NCBI RefSeq assembly: GCF_026712205.1
Contig: NZ_JAPPUW010000018.1
Location: forward strand, 1 to 64,000
DNA from: Pelomonas aquatica
GTDB taxonomy: Bacteria; Pseudomonadota; Gammaproteobacteria; Burkholderiales; Burkholderiaceae_C
Direction of reading: 5' to 3'
DNA length: 64,000 nt
A program made the translations under genes and the position numbers. The first letter of the stretch is position 1, and the number at the start of each line of letters is the position of its first letter. The notes beneath the pieces were generated by a model. That model did no database searches. It was not told the DNA's origin and worked only from the letters and a program-made list of their open reading frames with translations. This document shows, piece by piece, positions 8,810-17,385 of this stretch.

Positions 8810-9235
8810 TCAGACAGGAATGTAGATGCGAGGCACCAACGCCCGAGCTTGAGCACGGCGGGCGAAGCGGCGGTCGTCGAAGGTGGCAACGCTCTCGCAG
8901 TCGCGGTAACTGACGTGGTGCAGGGCATCCGCGAAGTCGAAGCCATCCAGCAGCATGTCAACCGCAGCCGACACCCGTTCGCGGTCCTCGATGCGTACCT
9001 GAGGCAGCGCCAGCAGATGCAGCATGGCAGCACCAACGTCGCGGCGCTCCAACTCGTAGTGCCCCCGTAGCACCCACTCGAATTCCAGCAAAACCGTTTT
9101 GGCCACAGCCAGTGGGCGGCCTGACTCGATCAGCCTCCGGGCGGCCTCTCGTTGTTTCTGGGTCACCGCATCGGCGTCGTCTTCGACGAAATATCTCGCC
9201 AGCACATTGGTGTCGAGGCCAACGCAGTCCCTCAC
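8810..9235 (-). CDS. vapC: PIN-domain toxin, VapC family
   Basis: PIN-domain ribonuclease of 141 residues. The acidic Mg-binding residues are all visible: Asp8 (GLDTNVL), Glu51 (LLEFEWVL), Asp103 (DFADALH) and Asp120/121 (TFDDRRF). VapC toxins cut tRNA or rRNA loops. It starts with GTG, and this GTG overlaps the TGA of the antitoxin gene by 4 bp, which is the classic antitoxin-first coupling. It is markedly less GC-rich than the flanking genes and part of a small accessory islet with the HNH gene. The target RNA is unknown. Confidence 0.92.
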   Translation of the reverse strand: MRDCVGLDTNVLARYFVEDDADAVTQKQREAARRLIESGRPLAVAKTVLLEFEWVLRGHYELERRDVGAAMLHLLALPQVRIEDRERVSAAVDMLLDGFDFADALHHVSYRDCESVATFDDRRFARRAQARALVPRIYIPV

Positions 9236-9471
9236 CTGGAACCTCGCAGCAACTGAGCCGCGTCAAAGTCAGCTGCCACGGGCTTGCGTTTGGACTTGAG
9301 CATTCCAAATCCTTGGGTGTTCAGGTCGCCCGGTCGGTGTGCGACCGCCAATTCGACACGATCCTCCAACACTCGAAACTCGACGCGACTGCCCTGGCGC
9401 AAGCCGAGCTTGCGGCGGATCTCGACGGGAATGGTGACTTGGCCTTTGAGGGTCACGGCGGCGGTGGTCAT
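9232..9471 (-). CDS. vapB: AbrB/MazE-fold antitoxin, VapB family
   Basis: 79 residues. The N-terminal SpoVT/AbrB swapped-hairpin DNA-binding domain (about 4-48) is recognisable from VTLKGQVTIPVEIRRKLGL. The C-terminal tail (about 55-79) should wrap around and inhibit the PIN toxin. It precedes vapC with a 4-bp overlap, so antitoxin is translated first, and such complexes normally repress their own promoter. The stretch 9472-9498 upstream is short, so the promoter probably overlaps the end of the HNH gene. Confidence 0.92.
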   Translation of the reverse strand: MTTAAVTLKGQVTIPVEIRRKLGLRQGSRVEFRVLEDRVELAVAHRPGDLNTQGFGMLKSKRKPVAADFDAAQLLRGSR

Positions 9472-9498
9472 GCGACGCTCCTTACTTGGTAATGAAGA

Positions 9499-10305
9499 CT
9501 AGCACAAGCCAATTCCCGACGGGCTCGCCTGGGAGAGGTGCAGTCCGCTCAACATCGCCCTGACTTCAACCAGCGAGTAGGCGGGCGTCCGCGAATGAAT
9601 GACGGCGTGGCAGTTCGGGCAGACAGGCTTCAAGTCGGCAACGGGGTCGACCTCATGCTCGCCTTCGCGCGTGGACAGTTGAACTTCGTGGTGGACGTGA
9701 ATCAGCTCAAGCGGCAGGCCGCAGTAAGTCTGCTTCAAGTTGGTTCCGCAAACTTGGCAGTCGAAACCGTAATGCGCCAGACATGCTTGGCGGGCCTTGG
9801 CGGAGCGCTCGAGGCGCTGCATGGACACATCCCGAAGCGCTCCCTCGACGAATCGGTCACCACTCTCGACCATCAGCAGGTCTTCGTCGGCCGCAAGACC
9901 ATGGTCCTGAAAGAGGACTCGAAGCGCCAGCGTGGGGTTCGTGATGATCAGGTAGGTGGTTGTCCTTCCACCCCGACGCACCTGATGCGTTGTGAAATCA
10001 GCTGGCGCACAGCCGTACCGGGAACAAAACGCTGGCACAAGGCTGTCCACGAATTCAGACGGGCAACCATTGCTCGCCTTTCCACGCCAATCCGAAAACC
10101 TGTAGCCAACCACCCCACCTCGGCCAATGACGGTCTGATTGATATAGCCGCAGCGCTCCCCGCCACGAATCAAGTTGACGGTGAGGCCCGAAAATCTTTC
10201 ACTGGCCTCTGCTGCGAATCCGTGCCGTGCAAGGATCGCGAGCAGGCTACCTGCGCGAGACGGCAGCTCACGGCCCACGTAGCCCTGCACAAGCACGACA
10301 GCCAC
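9499..10305 (-). CDS. HNH endonuclease domain protein
   Basis: 268 residues. The C-terminal part (about 170-250) is an HNH nuclease with a structural zinc site: CQVCG at 183-187, the HVHH block at 203-206, and CPNCHAVIH (229-237). The N-terminal 150 residues match no family I know and may be a target-recognition domain, as in McrA/COG3183-like putative restriction endonucleases. The start is a GTG 8 nt after the thiolase stop, with GAGG of that stop region as a possible ribosome site. Composition is lower in GC than the neighbours and it sits next to vapBC, suggesting a transferred defence or stability module. No partner methylase is present. Confidence 0.8.
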   Translation of the reverse strand: MAVVLVQGYVGRELPSRAGSLLAILARHGFAAEASERFSGLTVNLIRGGERCGYINQTVIGRGGVVGYRFSDWRGKASNGCPSEFVDSLVPAFCSRYGCAPADFTTHQVRRGGRTTTYLIITNPTLALRVLFQDHGLAADEDLLMVESGDRFVEGALRDVSMQRLERSAKARQACLAHYGFDCQVCGTNLKQTYCGLPLELIHVHHEVQLSTREGEHEVDPVADLKPVCPNCHAVIHSRTPAYSLVEVRAMLSGLHLSQASPSGIGLC

Positions 10306-10312
10306 CCAGGCC

Positions 10313-11494
10313 TCAAAACATTTCCACCGCCAGGGCCGTGGCTTCGCCGCCGCCGATGCACAGCGCCGCCATGCCGCGCTTGAGGCCGCGCTGCTTCAGC
10401 GCGCCCAGCAGCGTGACGACGATGCGCGCGCCGCTGGCGCCGATGGGGTGGCCCAGCGCCACGGCGCCGCCGTTCACGTTGACGATGTCGTGCGGCAGCT
10501 TGAACTCGGCCATCGCGGCCATCGTGACGGCGGCGAAGGCCTCGTTGACTTCCCACAGGTCGACTTGGGCCGCCTGCCAGCCGGCCTTGGCCAGCGCCTT
10601 CTGGATGGCGCCGACCGGGGCGGTCGTGAACCAGTCGGGCGCCTGGGCGTGCACCGCATGGCTGGCGATGCGGGCGATGGGCGCGAGGCCGCGCGCCCTG
10701 GCCGTGCTCTCGCGCATCAGCACCAGCGCGGCGGCGCCGTCGGAAATGCTGGACGAGGTGGCCGCCGTGATGGCGCCGTCCTTCTTGAACGCGGGCTTGA
10801 GCGTCGGGATCTTGTCGAGCTTGGCCTTGAAGGGCTGCTCGTCGAACTTGATGACGGTGTCGCCCTTGGGGCTGGACAGCGTCACGGGCGCCATCTCCCA
10901 GTCGAAGCTGCCGTTCTCGTTGGCGGCCTTGGCGCGCTGCGTGGACGAGATGGCGTACTGGTCCATGGCCTCGCGCGTGAAGGCGTACTTGGCCACGCAC
11001 TGCTCGGCGAACACGCCCATGGCCTTGCCGCGCTCATAGGCGTCTTCCAGACCGTCCAGGGCCATGTGGTCGTAGACGGCGCTGGCGCCGTACTTGATGC
11101 CCTTGCGCGCGAACAACATCAGGTGGGGCGCATTGGTCATGCTCTCCATGCCGCCGGCGACCATGACCTCGGCGCTGCCGGCCGCCAGCATGTCGTGGGC
11201 GAACATCATCGCGCGCATGCCGGAGCCGCACATCTTGCTCAGCGTGACGGCACCGGCCGAGTCCGGCAGGCCGGCGCGGCGCATGGCCTGGCGGGCGGGG
11301 GCCTGGCCCTGGCCGGCCATCAGGCAGTTGCCCATCAGCACCTCGTCGACGGCATCGCCGGGCACGCCGGCGCGCTCGACCGCGGCCTTGATCGCGACGG
11401 CGCCCAGTTCCCAGCCGGCCAGGCCGGCGAAATCACCCAGCAGGCCGCCGATGGGCGTGCGGGCAGCGGACACGATGACGATGGGGTCGGACAT
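10313..11494 (-). CDS. Acetyl-CoA C-acetyltransferase (thiolase)
   Basis: Thiolase II family enzyme, 393 residues, condensing or cleaving acetoacetyl-CoA. The acyl-accepting Cys89 (LSKMCGSGMRA), His349 (GHPIGASGAR) and the proton-donating Cys379 (CIGGGEATA) are all present. I chose the ATG at 11494 over an ATG 33 bp earlier because CGGAG sits 8 nt before it and the protein then begins at the usual place (MSDPIVIVSAARTPIG). A TTGACG-TTCG-CGTCAA palindrome lies 44-65 bp upstream, like that before the isovaleryl-CoA dehydrogenase gene. A role in leucine/ketone-body or PHA metabolism is inferred. Confidence 0.94.
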   Translation of the reverse strand: MSDPIVIVSAARTPIGGLLGDFAGLAGWELGAVAIKAAVERAGVPGDAVDEVLMGNCLMAGQGQAPARQAMRRAGLPDSAGAVTLSKMCGSGMRAMMFAHDMLAAGSAEVMVAGGMESMTNAPHLMLFARKGIKYGASAVYDHMALDGLEDAYERGKAMGVFAEQCVAKYAFTREAMDQYAISSTQRAKAANENGSFDWEMAPVTLSSPKGDTVIKFDEQPFKAKLDKIPTLKPAFKKDGAITAATSSSISDGAAALVLMRESTARARGLAPIARIASHAVHAQAPDWFTTAPVGAIQKALAKAGWQAAQVDLWEVNEAFAAVTMAAMAEFKLPHDIVNVNGGAVALGHPIGASGARIVVTLLGALKQRGLKRGMAALCIGGGEATALAVEMF

Positions 11495-11537
11495 GGCAAT
11501 ACTCCGTGGGTCGTTCAGATGCGCCATTTTGCGCGAT

Positions 11538-11559
11538 CAATTGACGTTCGCGTCAATTG
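11538..11559. promoter_or_regulatory. Palindrome upstream of thiolase, LiuR-like operator
   Basis: CAATTGACG-TTCG-CGTCAATTG, a perfect 9-bp inverted repeat, centred about 55 bp before the thiolase start. The core TTGACGT...CGTCAA recurs before the isovaleryl-CoA dehydrogenase gene (21665-21680). It resembles sites reported for MerR-type regulators of branched-chain amino acid catabolism (LiuR). The regulator is not in this window. Confidence 0.6.
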
Positions 11560-11609
11560 CGACGCAATGCCTTGGCCGGCCGGACGGGTTTCAATGCCCG
11601 CAGGGCCAC

Positions 11610-12458
11610 TCAACGCCACAGCCGGTAGGCCCAGAAGGCCTCCTCGGCCTGCATGCGGCGGCGCAGTTCCTCGGGGCTGAAACCGGTCAGGCGGCGCGTC
11701 TCGCGGCACAGATGGCTCTGGTCGGCGTAATCGGTCTCGGCAGCGATGTCGGCCCAGTTGAAGCCGGGCCGGCCGTCGGCCGCGGCCACCGCATGGAAGG
11801 CCCGCTCGGCACGCGACACGGCGCGCAGTTCGCGCAGCGGCAGGCCGGCCCAGGCCTTGATGCGGCGCTCCAGTTGGCGCAGGCTGCGGCCGGCGGCGCT
11901 CGTTGCGGCGCGCACGGCCAGGGCCTCGGTCCAGTCGGCGTAGCGGTGGCCGGGTCGCTGGGCGCCCAGCGCCTGCCAGCGCGGCTGCAAAAAACCCTCG
12001 ACGAGGCCCAGTCGCGCCGCGTCGTCGGCCGCGCCGGCAACGGCCTCGGCCCAGGCCAGCCAGTCGGGCGGCAGCCGCCTGTTCGCATCGACGACCTGGT
12101 TGACGAGGCGATCCACCGCGACGCCCGTCAGCGCCGTGAACGCATCCGGCAGCAGCAGCAACTTGAAGGCGCACATCTCGCCCGGGTTGCGCGTGTGCGT
12201 GGGCAGCGTGAAGGGCCCGGCGAACAGCAGGCTGGCATGCCGGCGCTCGGCCGGCGGCGGCGAGAAGCCCAGCGTCGCGAGCCACTCGCTGCTGCCGGCG
12301 ATCCACCAGAACAGCGCGACCAGCGGCGTCGCGGGGAAGTAGTTCTCGCGCTGCACGGCATCCAGCCCGCGGCCGCGCGTGTCGCGCAGCATCACGCCGC
12401 GCACGCAGCCGGCCAGGGCCAGCGGCGGCAGCCAGAGCCGGGTGCCCGCGTCGTCCAT
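11610..12458 (-). CDS. AraC family transcriptional regulator
   Basis: 282 residues. The C-terminal AraC/XylS double helix-turn-helix occupies about 175-275. It includes FNWADIAAETDYADQSHLCR, the second HTH with the usual DQSHL/FxRxFRRxTGxSP pattern (here TGFSPEELRR). The N-terminal 165 residues match the DUF6597-type sensor domain seen in many AraC proteins of this order, but no ligand can be inferred. It is divergent from the cytochrome P450 gene, only about 50 bp apart, so P450 control is a reasonable guess. Confidence 0.88.
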   Translation of the reverse strand: MDDAGTRLWLPPLALAGCVRGVMLRDTRGRGLDAVQRENYFPATPLVALFWWIAGSSEWLATLGFSPPPAERRHASLLFAGPFTLPTHTRNPGEMCAFKLLLLPDAFTALTGVAVDRLVNQVVDANRRLPPDWLAWAEAVAGAADDAARLGLVEGFLQPRWQALGAQRPGHRYADWTEALAVRAATSAAGRSLRQLERRIKAWAGLPLRELRAVSRAERAFHAVAAADGRPGFNWADIAAETDYADQSHLCRETRRLTGFSPEELRRRMQAEEAFWAYRLWR

Positions 12459-12509
12459 GCCGGTCAGTGTCGCATTCGTTCAAGACCGCAGCCGCCGCGC
12501 AAGCGCAGC

Positions 12510-13898
12510 ATGGCGGCCATGACAAGCCTGAGCTGGAACGACCTGCCCGCCCACCCCGACCGCTGGTGGGGCCTGCCCGTGCTCGCCGCGATGCGGCGCG
12601 ACTACCTCGCCGTCATCGCGCGGCAGCAGCCGCTGGGCGACCTCGTCGGCCAGCGCATCCTGGCCGAACGCGGCGTCGACGTGTTCGACCCCGAGCTGCT
12701 GCGCGAGGTCATGGTCGAGCATGCCGACGCGCTGGTGCGCTGGGAGCGCGGGCCCGAGGTGTTCGAAGAGCTGATGGGCCAGTCCGTCCTCGTCACCGAG
12801 GGCGCGACCTGGCAACGCCAGCGCCGCATGCTGATGCAGGCCTTCACGCCCCGGCGCGTGGCCGGCTATGCGGCGCTGATGACCGAGGCCGCCGTGGCCG
12901 GGCTGGACGCGGTGCGCGGCGGCGAGGTCGCGATGGACGGCCTGTTCAGCCATCTGACGATGGACGTCATCTCGCGCACGCTGTTCAGCACGCCCATCGG
13001 CGACGACACCGCGGTGGCGGCCCACGCGGTGCAGGTGCTCAGCGAGACGGCCCTGGCCGAGATGTTCTGGCCCTTCACGCTGCCGGACTGGCTGCCCCTG
13101 CCCGGCAAGGCCGCCAAGCGCCGCGCGCAGCGGCTGATGCACGGCCTGCTGGCCGGCCACATCGCCGCGCGGCGCCAGTCATTGCAGACCGGGGGCGAGA
13201 GCCGCAGCGACCTGCTCGGCATGCTGATGACTCTGCGCGACGAGGCCAGCGGCGAGGCCCTGTCGGCGCAGGAGGTCTACGACCAGTGCATGGTGAGTTT
13301 CCAGGCCGGCCACGAGACCAGCGCGACGGCCCTGCTGTGGTGGAGCTGGCTGCTGGCCGCCCACCCCGAGGCCCAGGCGCGGGCGCGGGCCGAGGTCGAC
13401 GCCGTGCTGGGCGGCCGCGTGCCGACGGCCGACGACGCGGGCGCCCTGCCCTTGCTGTCGGCGACGCTGAAGGAGGCGATGCGCCTCTACCCGCCGGTGG
13501 CCGCCATGCTGACGCGGCGGCTGACGCGCGACATCACGCTGGGCGGCGTGCGGCTGCCGGCGCGCACGCTGATCCGCGTGACGCCCTGGCTGCTGCACCG
13601 CGACCCGCGCTGGTGGCCGCACGAGCCCGAGGGCTTCCGGCCGGAGCGCTTCATGCCCGATGCCCCTGACGAGATCCCGCGCGGCGCCTACATCCCCTTC
13701 GGCCTCGGGCCGCGGGTCTGCCTGGGCCAGCATTTCGCGGTGCTGGAGATGACGCTGATCGCGGCGCTGCTGCTGCAGCGCTTCGAGCTGAGTCCCGTCG
13801 GGCACGCGGCGCCCAAGCCGCGCATGGCGGTCACGCTGCGGCCCGAGGGCGGGCTGAGCCTGCGGCTCAGCGGTAGAAGGCCTCGACCTGGCCCTTGA
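12510..13898 (+). CDS. Cytochrome P450
   Basis: Haem-thiolate monooxygenase, 462 residues. The C-helix is WQRQR (101-105), the I-helix oxygen-activation motif is AGHETS (266-271), Glu322/Arg325 of the ExxR motif sit in KEAMRLYPP, and the haem loop is FGLGPRVCLG with Cys404 as iron ligand. There is no membrane anchor, so it is soluble. No ferredoxin or reductase partner gene is adjacent. Overall features resemble CYP102/fatty-acid-like clans, but the substrate is unknown. ATGs at 12510 and 12519 are both possible; neither has a clear ribosome site. Its last 32 bp overlap the convergent DUF3297 gene. Confidence 0.93.
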   Translation: MAAMTSLSWNDLPAHPDRWWGLPVLAAMRRDYLAVIARQQPLGDLVGQRILAERGVDVFDPELLREVMVEHADALVRWERGPEVFEELMGQSVLVTEGATWQRQRRMLMQAFTPRRVAGYAALMTEAAVAGLDAVRGGEVAMDGLFSHLTMDVISRTLFSTPIGDDTAVAAHAVQVLSETALAEMFWPFTLPDWLPLPGKAAKRRAQRLMHGLLAGHIAARRQSLQTGGESRSDLLGMLMTLRDEASGEALSAQEVYDQCMVSFQAGHETSATALLWWSWLLAAHPEAQARARAEVDAVLGGRVPTADDAGALPLLSATLKEAMRLYPPVAAMLTRRLTRDITLGGVRLPARTLIRVTPWLLHRDPRWWPHEPEGFRPERFMPDAPDEIPRGAYIPFGLGPRVCLGQHFAVLEMTLIAALLLQRFELSPVGHAAPKPRMAVTLRPEGGLSLRLSGRRPRPGP

Positions 13899-14109
13899 GC
13901 TTGATCGTCAGCGGGCGGCCCTTGCGGTCCAGCGTCTTGCCGGCGGGCACCTTGATCCAGCCTTCGCTGATGCAGTATTCCTCGACGTCGCTGCGCTCCT
14001 TGCCGTTGAAGCGGATGCCGATGTCGTGCTCGAACACGGCGGCGACGTGGTGGGGGCTGCGCGGGTCGACGCTGAGATGGTCGGGCAGTTCGGGGCGGGG
14101 TTCGGTCAT
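13867..14109 (-). CDS. DUF3297 family protein
   Basis: A small acidic-basic protein of 80 residues starting MTEPRPELPDHLSVDPRSPH. It carries the family's HDIGIRFNGKER and EEYCISEGWIKVPAGKTLDR segments through GRPLTIKLKGQVEAFYR, and it is full length. DUF3297 proteins are common in proteobacteria and have no established function. The ATG at 14109 is chosen because the 33 residues a longer frame would add are not conserved-looking. It overlaps the P450 gene tail-to-tail. Confidence 0.88.
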   Translation of the reverse strand: MTEPRPELPDHLSVDPRSPHHVAAVFEHDIGIRFNGKERSDVEEYCISEGWIKVPAGKTLDRKGRPLTIKLKGQVEAFYR

Positions 14110-14219
14110 GGTGCTGCGGGTCTGAAACCTGTTGAGGCGACATTGTGGCCGTGCCTGCTGACAGGTCCTGTCGCAGCCGGCGCCGAGCATGGCGGTGCTC
14201 ACCCACACCGGAGACCGAC

Positions 14220-14588
14220 ATGCAACCCGACTGCCTCATCCTCTACGTGCACAGCCCCGCCGAGAGCGTGCTCTTCTATCGCTCGCTGCTGGGCCGCGAG
14301 CCCATCGAGCAAAGCCCCAATTTCGCGATGTTCATGCTCAACGACAAGACCCTGCTCGGCCTCTGGGCCGCGCACGACGTGCGGCCGACAGGCCCGCATC
14401 GCGGCGGCGGCGCGGAGATCGGCATCACGGTCGGCAGCGACGACGAAGTCAACGCTGCCGTCGCTGCCTGGAAGGCCTCGGGCTGGCCGGTGCTGCAGGC
14501 GCCGACGGCCATGGACTTCGGCTTCACGGCCGTGACGGCCGACCCGGACGGGCATCGCGTGCGGGTATTCCGGCCGACGCAGGGCTGA
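14220..14588 (+). CDS. VOC (glyoxalase/bleomycin-resistance fold) protein
   Basis: 122 residues with two beta-alpha-beta-beta-beta units of the vicinal-oxygen-chelate fold: LILYVHSPAESVLFYRSLLG at the start and TADPDGHRVRVFRP at the end, the latter matching the usual DPxGxxxxxxP closing strand. It resembles phenazine/bleomycin-binding-like members rather than a specific enzyme. The start is the ATG that places the first beta strand at residue 4. The 177 bp after it (14589-14765) contain no gene I can support. Confidence 0.85.
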   Translation: MQPDCLILYVHSPAESVLFYRSLLGREPIEQSPNFAMFMLNDKTLLGLWAAHDVRPTGPHRGGGAEIGITVGSDDEVNAAVAAWKASGWPVLQAPTAMDFGFTAVTADPDGHRVRVFRPTQG

Positions 14589-14765
14589 AGGGCCGAGCAA
14601 TTGCGCGGCGGCGCCTGTTTCAGACGGCAGCGGGTTCATGGTCACCGGCTGGTCGTCTAGAAAGGCCGGCTATGCCTGCATCCGACCCGTTGCCGTCATT
14701 GGCGCCGTCGGATTCGGCGCCCATCAGCAGTCGCTCAACGTTCGATGCAAGTGGCAGCTTGCGCC

Positions 14766-15623
14766 CTAGCCGCGCACCGCGCTTTTGAAGGCAGCTGAAA
14801 GTGCGGCCAGTGCATCGCGCGCTCGACCGTTGCCGCCCCTTGAGTGAAGCAGAACTGGCAAGTGCGGTAAATCGGGAAGCCCGAGCTTGGCGCCGACGTC
14901 AACCGCGCCAAATGGCAGCATGCGCGGAGCTAGCGCGGCAATGCCGAGCCCGGCCATAACGGCCGCGGCGACCGCCGCAACGCCACCGCCGACGAAAATT
15001 TCCGTCCAAGCTACGCCTGCGGCATCAAGAAACTGCCCGGCCAACGCACGCACACCGCAGGGCTCGGCAAGCGTGGCAACCGGCAAGGGCTCGCCCGCGC
15101 GATGCTGCCAGCGTGGCGCTGCGAACCAGCCGAACTTTTCTTCGGTCAGGATTTCCCCGTCGCTGCGCCCGGCATGCAGGCGGACGATCACCGTGTCGAG
15201 CTCCCGCCGGTCGAAGCTTTGAAGCAGATCGCCCGACGATCCGATCCGGATTTCGATCAACAGCTGCGGGTCTTGCGAGTTCATGCGCGCGATCAGCGCG
15301 GGGAGTTCCGGCCCCGCGACATGGTCGCTGATGCCAATCGTGAGGCGCTGCCGGGCTCCGGCAAATGCGGCGAGCGCGCGATCGTGTACCTCCAAGAGTT
15401 CGCGAGCGTGTTCGAGGAAGGCCGCACCTCGCGCCGAAAGCTCCACGTACCGGGGGGTCCGCTCGACGAGCCGGAAACCGAGCCTCTCCTCGAGCCGCTT
15501 CAGCTTCAAGCTGACCGCGGCCTGCGTCGTCCGCATGGCTTCAGCCGCGCGCGTAAAGCTTCCAAGCTCGGCAATGCGGACGAAAGCCTGGACGGCATCC
15601 AGGTCGAGGGGACGCTCCATCAT
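14766..15623 (-). CDS. LysR family transcriptional regulator
   Basis: 285 residues. The winged HTH spans about 7-66 (DAVQAFVRIAELGSFTRAAE then QAAVSLKLKRLEERLGFRL), with an effector-binding domain from about 92. It starts with two consecutive ATGs. It is divergent from the tautomerase gene across 94 bp, a standard arrangement in which the regulator controls the neighbour and itself. The gene is somewhat less GC-rich than its surroundings, as are the following genes to about 17700. Confidence 0.92.
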   Translation of the reverse strand: MMERPLDLDAVQAFVRIAELGSFTRAAEAMRTTQAAVSLKLKRLEERLGFRLVERTPRYVELSARGAAFLEHARELLEVHDRALAAFAGARQRLTIGISDHVAGPELPALIARMNSQDPQLLIEIRIGSSGDLLQSFDRRELDTVIVRLHAGRSDGEILTEEKFGWFAAPRWQHRAGEPLPVATLAEPCGVRALAGQFLDAAGVAWTEIFVGGGVAAVAAAVMAGLGIAALAPRMLPFGAVDVGAKLGLPDLPHLPVLLHSRGGNGRARDALAALSAAFKSAVRG

Positions 15624-15717
15624 TTCAGAACATTATCTCTGATATCTCTCTCAATAGTTTGTTGAAATAGCTAGCGGCATTTACCGTTTGGCCAGGACAA
15701 CATGGAAAGGACGCGCG
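15624..15717. promoter_or_regulatory. Divergent LysR/tautomerase promoter region
   Basis: AT-rich 94-bp gap with the imperfect dyad AACATTATCTCT...CAATAGTT centred on GATATC (15641-15646). It fits the usual location for a LysR-type operator; no consensus can be proved from one copy. Confidence 0.4.
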
Positions 15718-16098
15718 ATGCCGCTCACCCACATCTCTCTACGCGCTGGAAAGCCTGAGGCCTACCGGCAGGCGATCTTCGACAGCCTTTACCGGGCGCT
15801 GCACGAAACATTCAACGTGCCCGAAGACAACGAGTTCATGACCCTCAGGGAGCATGACGCCGCGGACTTCCGCTATGGCGCGTCTTATCTTGGCGTCGCC
15901 CGCAGCGACGATGTCGTATTCATCCAGATCACGGTGAACAACACCCGCACCGTCGAACAGAAGAAAGCGCTGTTTCGGCGGATCGCGGAGCTGCTCCGCG
16001 ACCGCCCCGGCATCCGGCCGGAGGACGTGTTTGTGAACCTTGTTGAGGTCGCGAAAGAGAACTGGTCCCTCGGCAACGGTCTCGCGCAGTACGCTTGA
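15718..16098 (+). CDS. Tautomerase family protein
   Basis: 126 residues starting MPLTHISLRAG. The proline directly after the initiator Met is the catalytic base of 4-oxalocrotonate tautomerase/MIF-type enzymes, and this fixes the start at 15718 rather than 10 codons upstream. The length is double the 62-residue 4-OT, consistent with a fused two-unit member. It probably acts on an enol/keto or dehalogenation substrate. It is divergently paired with a LysR gene. Confidence 0.85.
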   Translation: MPLTHISLRAGKPEAYRQAIFDSLYRALHETFNVPEDNEFMTLREHDAADFRYGASYLGVARSDDVVFIQITVNNTRTVEQKKALFRRIAELLRDRPGIRPEDVFVNLVEVAKENWSLGNGLAQYA

Positions 16099-16406
16099 GG
16101 CGATTCCGTTAAGCGCGACCGCAGTCTGCGGGCTGCTGGTCGCTTCATTCCCGAGCGCGTCGCTCGCCATTGTGTCGACAGGACGCTCGCCTATTTGCCA
16201 CAGAAGCACGAGCCGCATGAAGGAGCGATTCTGAAGCGCTATCGGATCAACGCCCTAGGCATGTTCGCGGTTGATCCCGCAGCGATGTGCCCCCGTGGAT
16301 GCGGCAACGATGGACAAGGCGCTGTTGAAACCGGCCGGTCGCGAACAGCCGCAAATGGCCGCAAGTGAATATCCGCATCAGGTTGAAAGAAGCCTGCTTC
16401 GACCAA
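16099..16406. other. 308-bp gap without a supported gene
   Basis: Between the tautomerase and the solute-binding protein gene. Only short frames without protein-like character or ribosome sites are present. No hairpin or repeat of the families seen elsewhere in the window is visible. Composition is below the window average, which fits a transferred or decayed segment. Confidence 0.5.
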
Positions 16407-17222
16407 TCAACGCGCCCGCACCGAATCGCTCAGATTGCGTTCCGGGTAGTAGTGCTGGAATTCGCGCCACGCCGCGCCGGACCGGTCGATGTTCTGAAGC
16501 ATCGCCCGCACGCGCTGGCGATCGGCGGCATTCAACGAAGAGTGCCGCGCCACGTAGGCGCCGCTCTCGGCCCAGGACAACTCTTCCACGGGCTCTGAGC
16601 GCAAGCGTTCGATCAGGTGGCCCCACTTGCTGTCGCCGCGCAGCGCGCCCGTGACGGCAGTGGGCGTGACCACGGCCAGATCGATTGCGCCGGTGTCCAG
16701 CATGCGGGCCAGCGACACGGGATCCGCGGTCATTGTCAGCCGACTCTGCGCGAGGAGCTGTTTGAGCAGCGACTGGTAGCTCGCGTCGTAGTCATAGCCA
16801 CGTACAACGCCAACGCGCAGTTCACGATGATCGAGAAGCTCTGCCAGGCTATGGACAGTCAGTGAACGCGGTTGCATCCACAGTAGCTCAGCACGGCTGA
16901 GAATCATAGGAACGAAGATGCCGTACTCGTCGCGCCGCGCCGAGCGTCGTGCCGGAATCAGCAGGTCTGCCAGGCCGATCTCGAACAACATCTCCTGGCG
17001 CGAGCGAGGCACGACCTGGAATTCGACCGTGCAGCCTGCCTTGGCCGCCTCGACCCGTAACAGATCAGGGTAAATGCCGCCGACTTGCTGGCCGACCACC
17101 GTGACCGCAAAACCGATCGGTGCCACTGGTATCTGCAGCGGACGAGCGCATTGGGGCTGTGCCAGGACAGGGGCGAAGCCGATGAGCAGGACGATAAGAG
17201 CGCGTGACCAGGACTTCGTCAT
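16407..17222 (-). CDS. Periplasmic solute-binding protein (family 3-like)
   Basis: 271 residues with a Sec signal peptide (cleavage near VLA-QPQ, about residue 21). The mature part looks like a bacterial extracellular solute-binding protein family 3: a VGGIYPDLLRVEAAKAGCTV segment, then a middle lobe and LRVGVVRGYDYD. Such stand-alone proteins often serve as sensors or amino-acid binders. No ABC permease or ATPase is next to it. The ligand-contacting Arg/Asp pair of amino-acid binders is not obvious. The gene has lower GC than its neighbours. Confidence 0.75.
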   Translation of the reverse strand: MTKSWSRALIVLLIGFAPVLAQPQCARPLQIPVAPIGFAVTVVGQQVGGIYPDLLRVEAAKAGCTVEFQVVPRSRQEMLFEIGLADLLIPARRSARRDEYGIFVPMILSRAELLWMQPRSLTVHSLAELLDHRELRVGVVRGYDYDASYQSLLKQLLAQSRLTMTADPVSLARMLDTGAIDLAVVTPTAVTGALRGDSKWGHLIERLRSEPVEELSWAESGAYVARHSSLNAADRQRVRAMLQNIDRSGAAWREFQHYYPERNLSDSVRAR

Positions 17223-17385
17223 GTTGATTTGTGGGCGCGGGAGATGGGCGATCGCGTCTCCATCCTGTCGGACACGAGCATAGTCTGCTGGAAGCTGACA
17301 TTCATCGATGTCTGAGCATGGCCGGCACCCGCCGGATGTTCGCCCCCCTTTTCAGCGCGTCTGCACCGACCGCGCCACGACATCG

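Noticed and set aside
16099-16406. Decayed gene between the tautomerase and the solute-binding protein
   Set aside because: Short frames on both strands were read, but none gave recognisable protein segments, so a pseudogene could not be supported.
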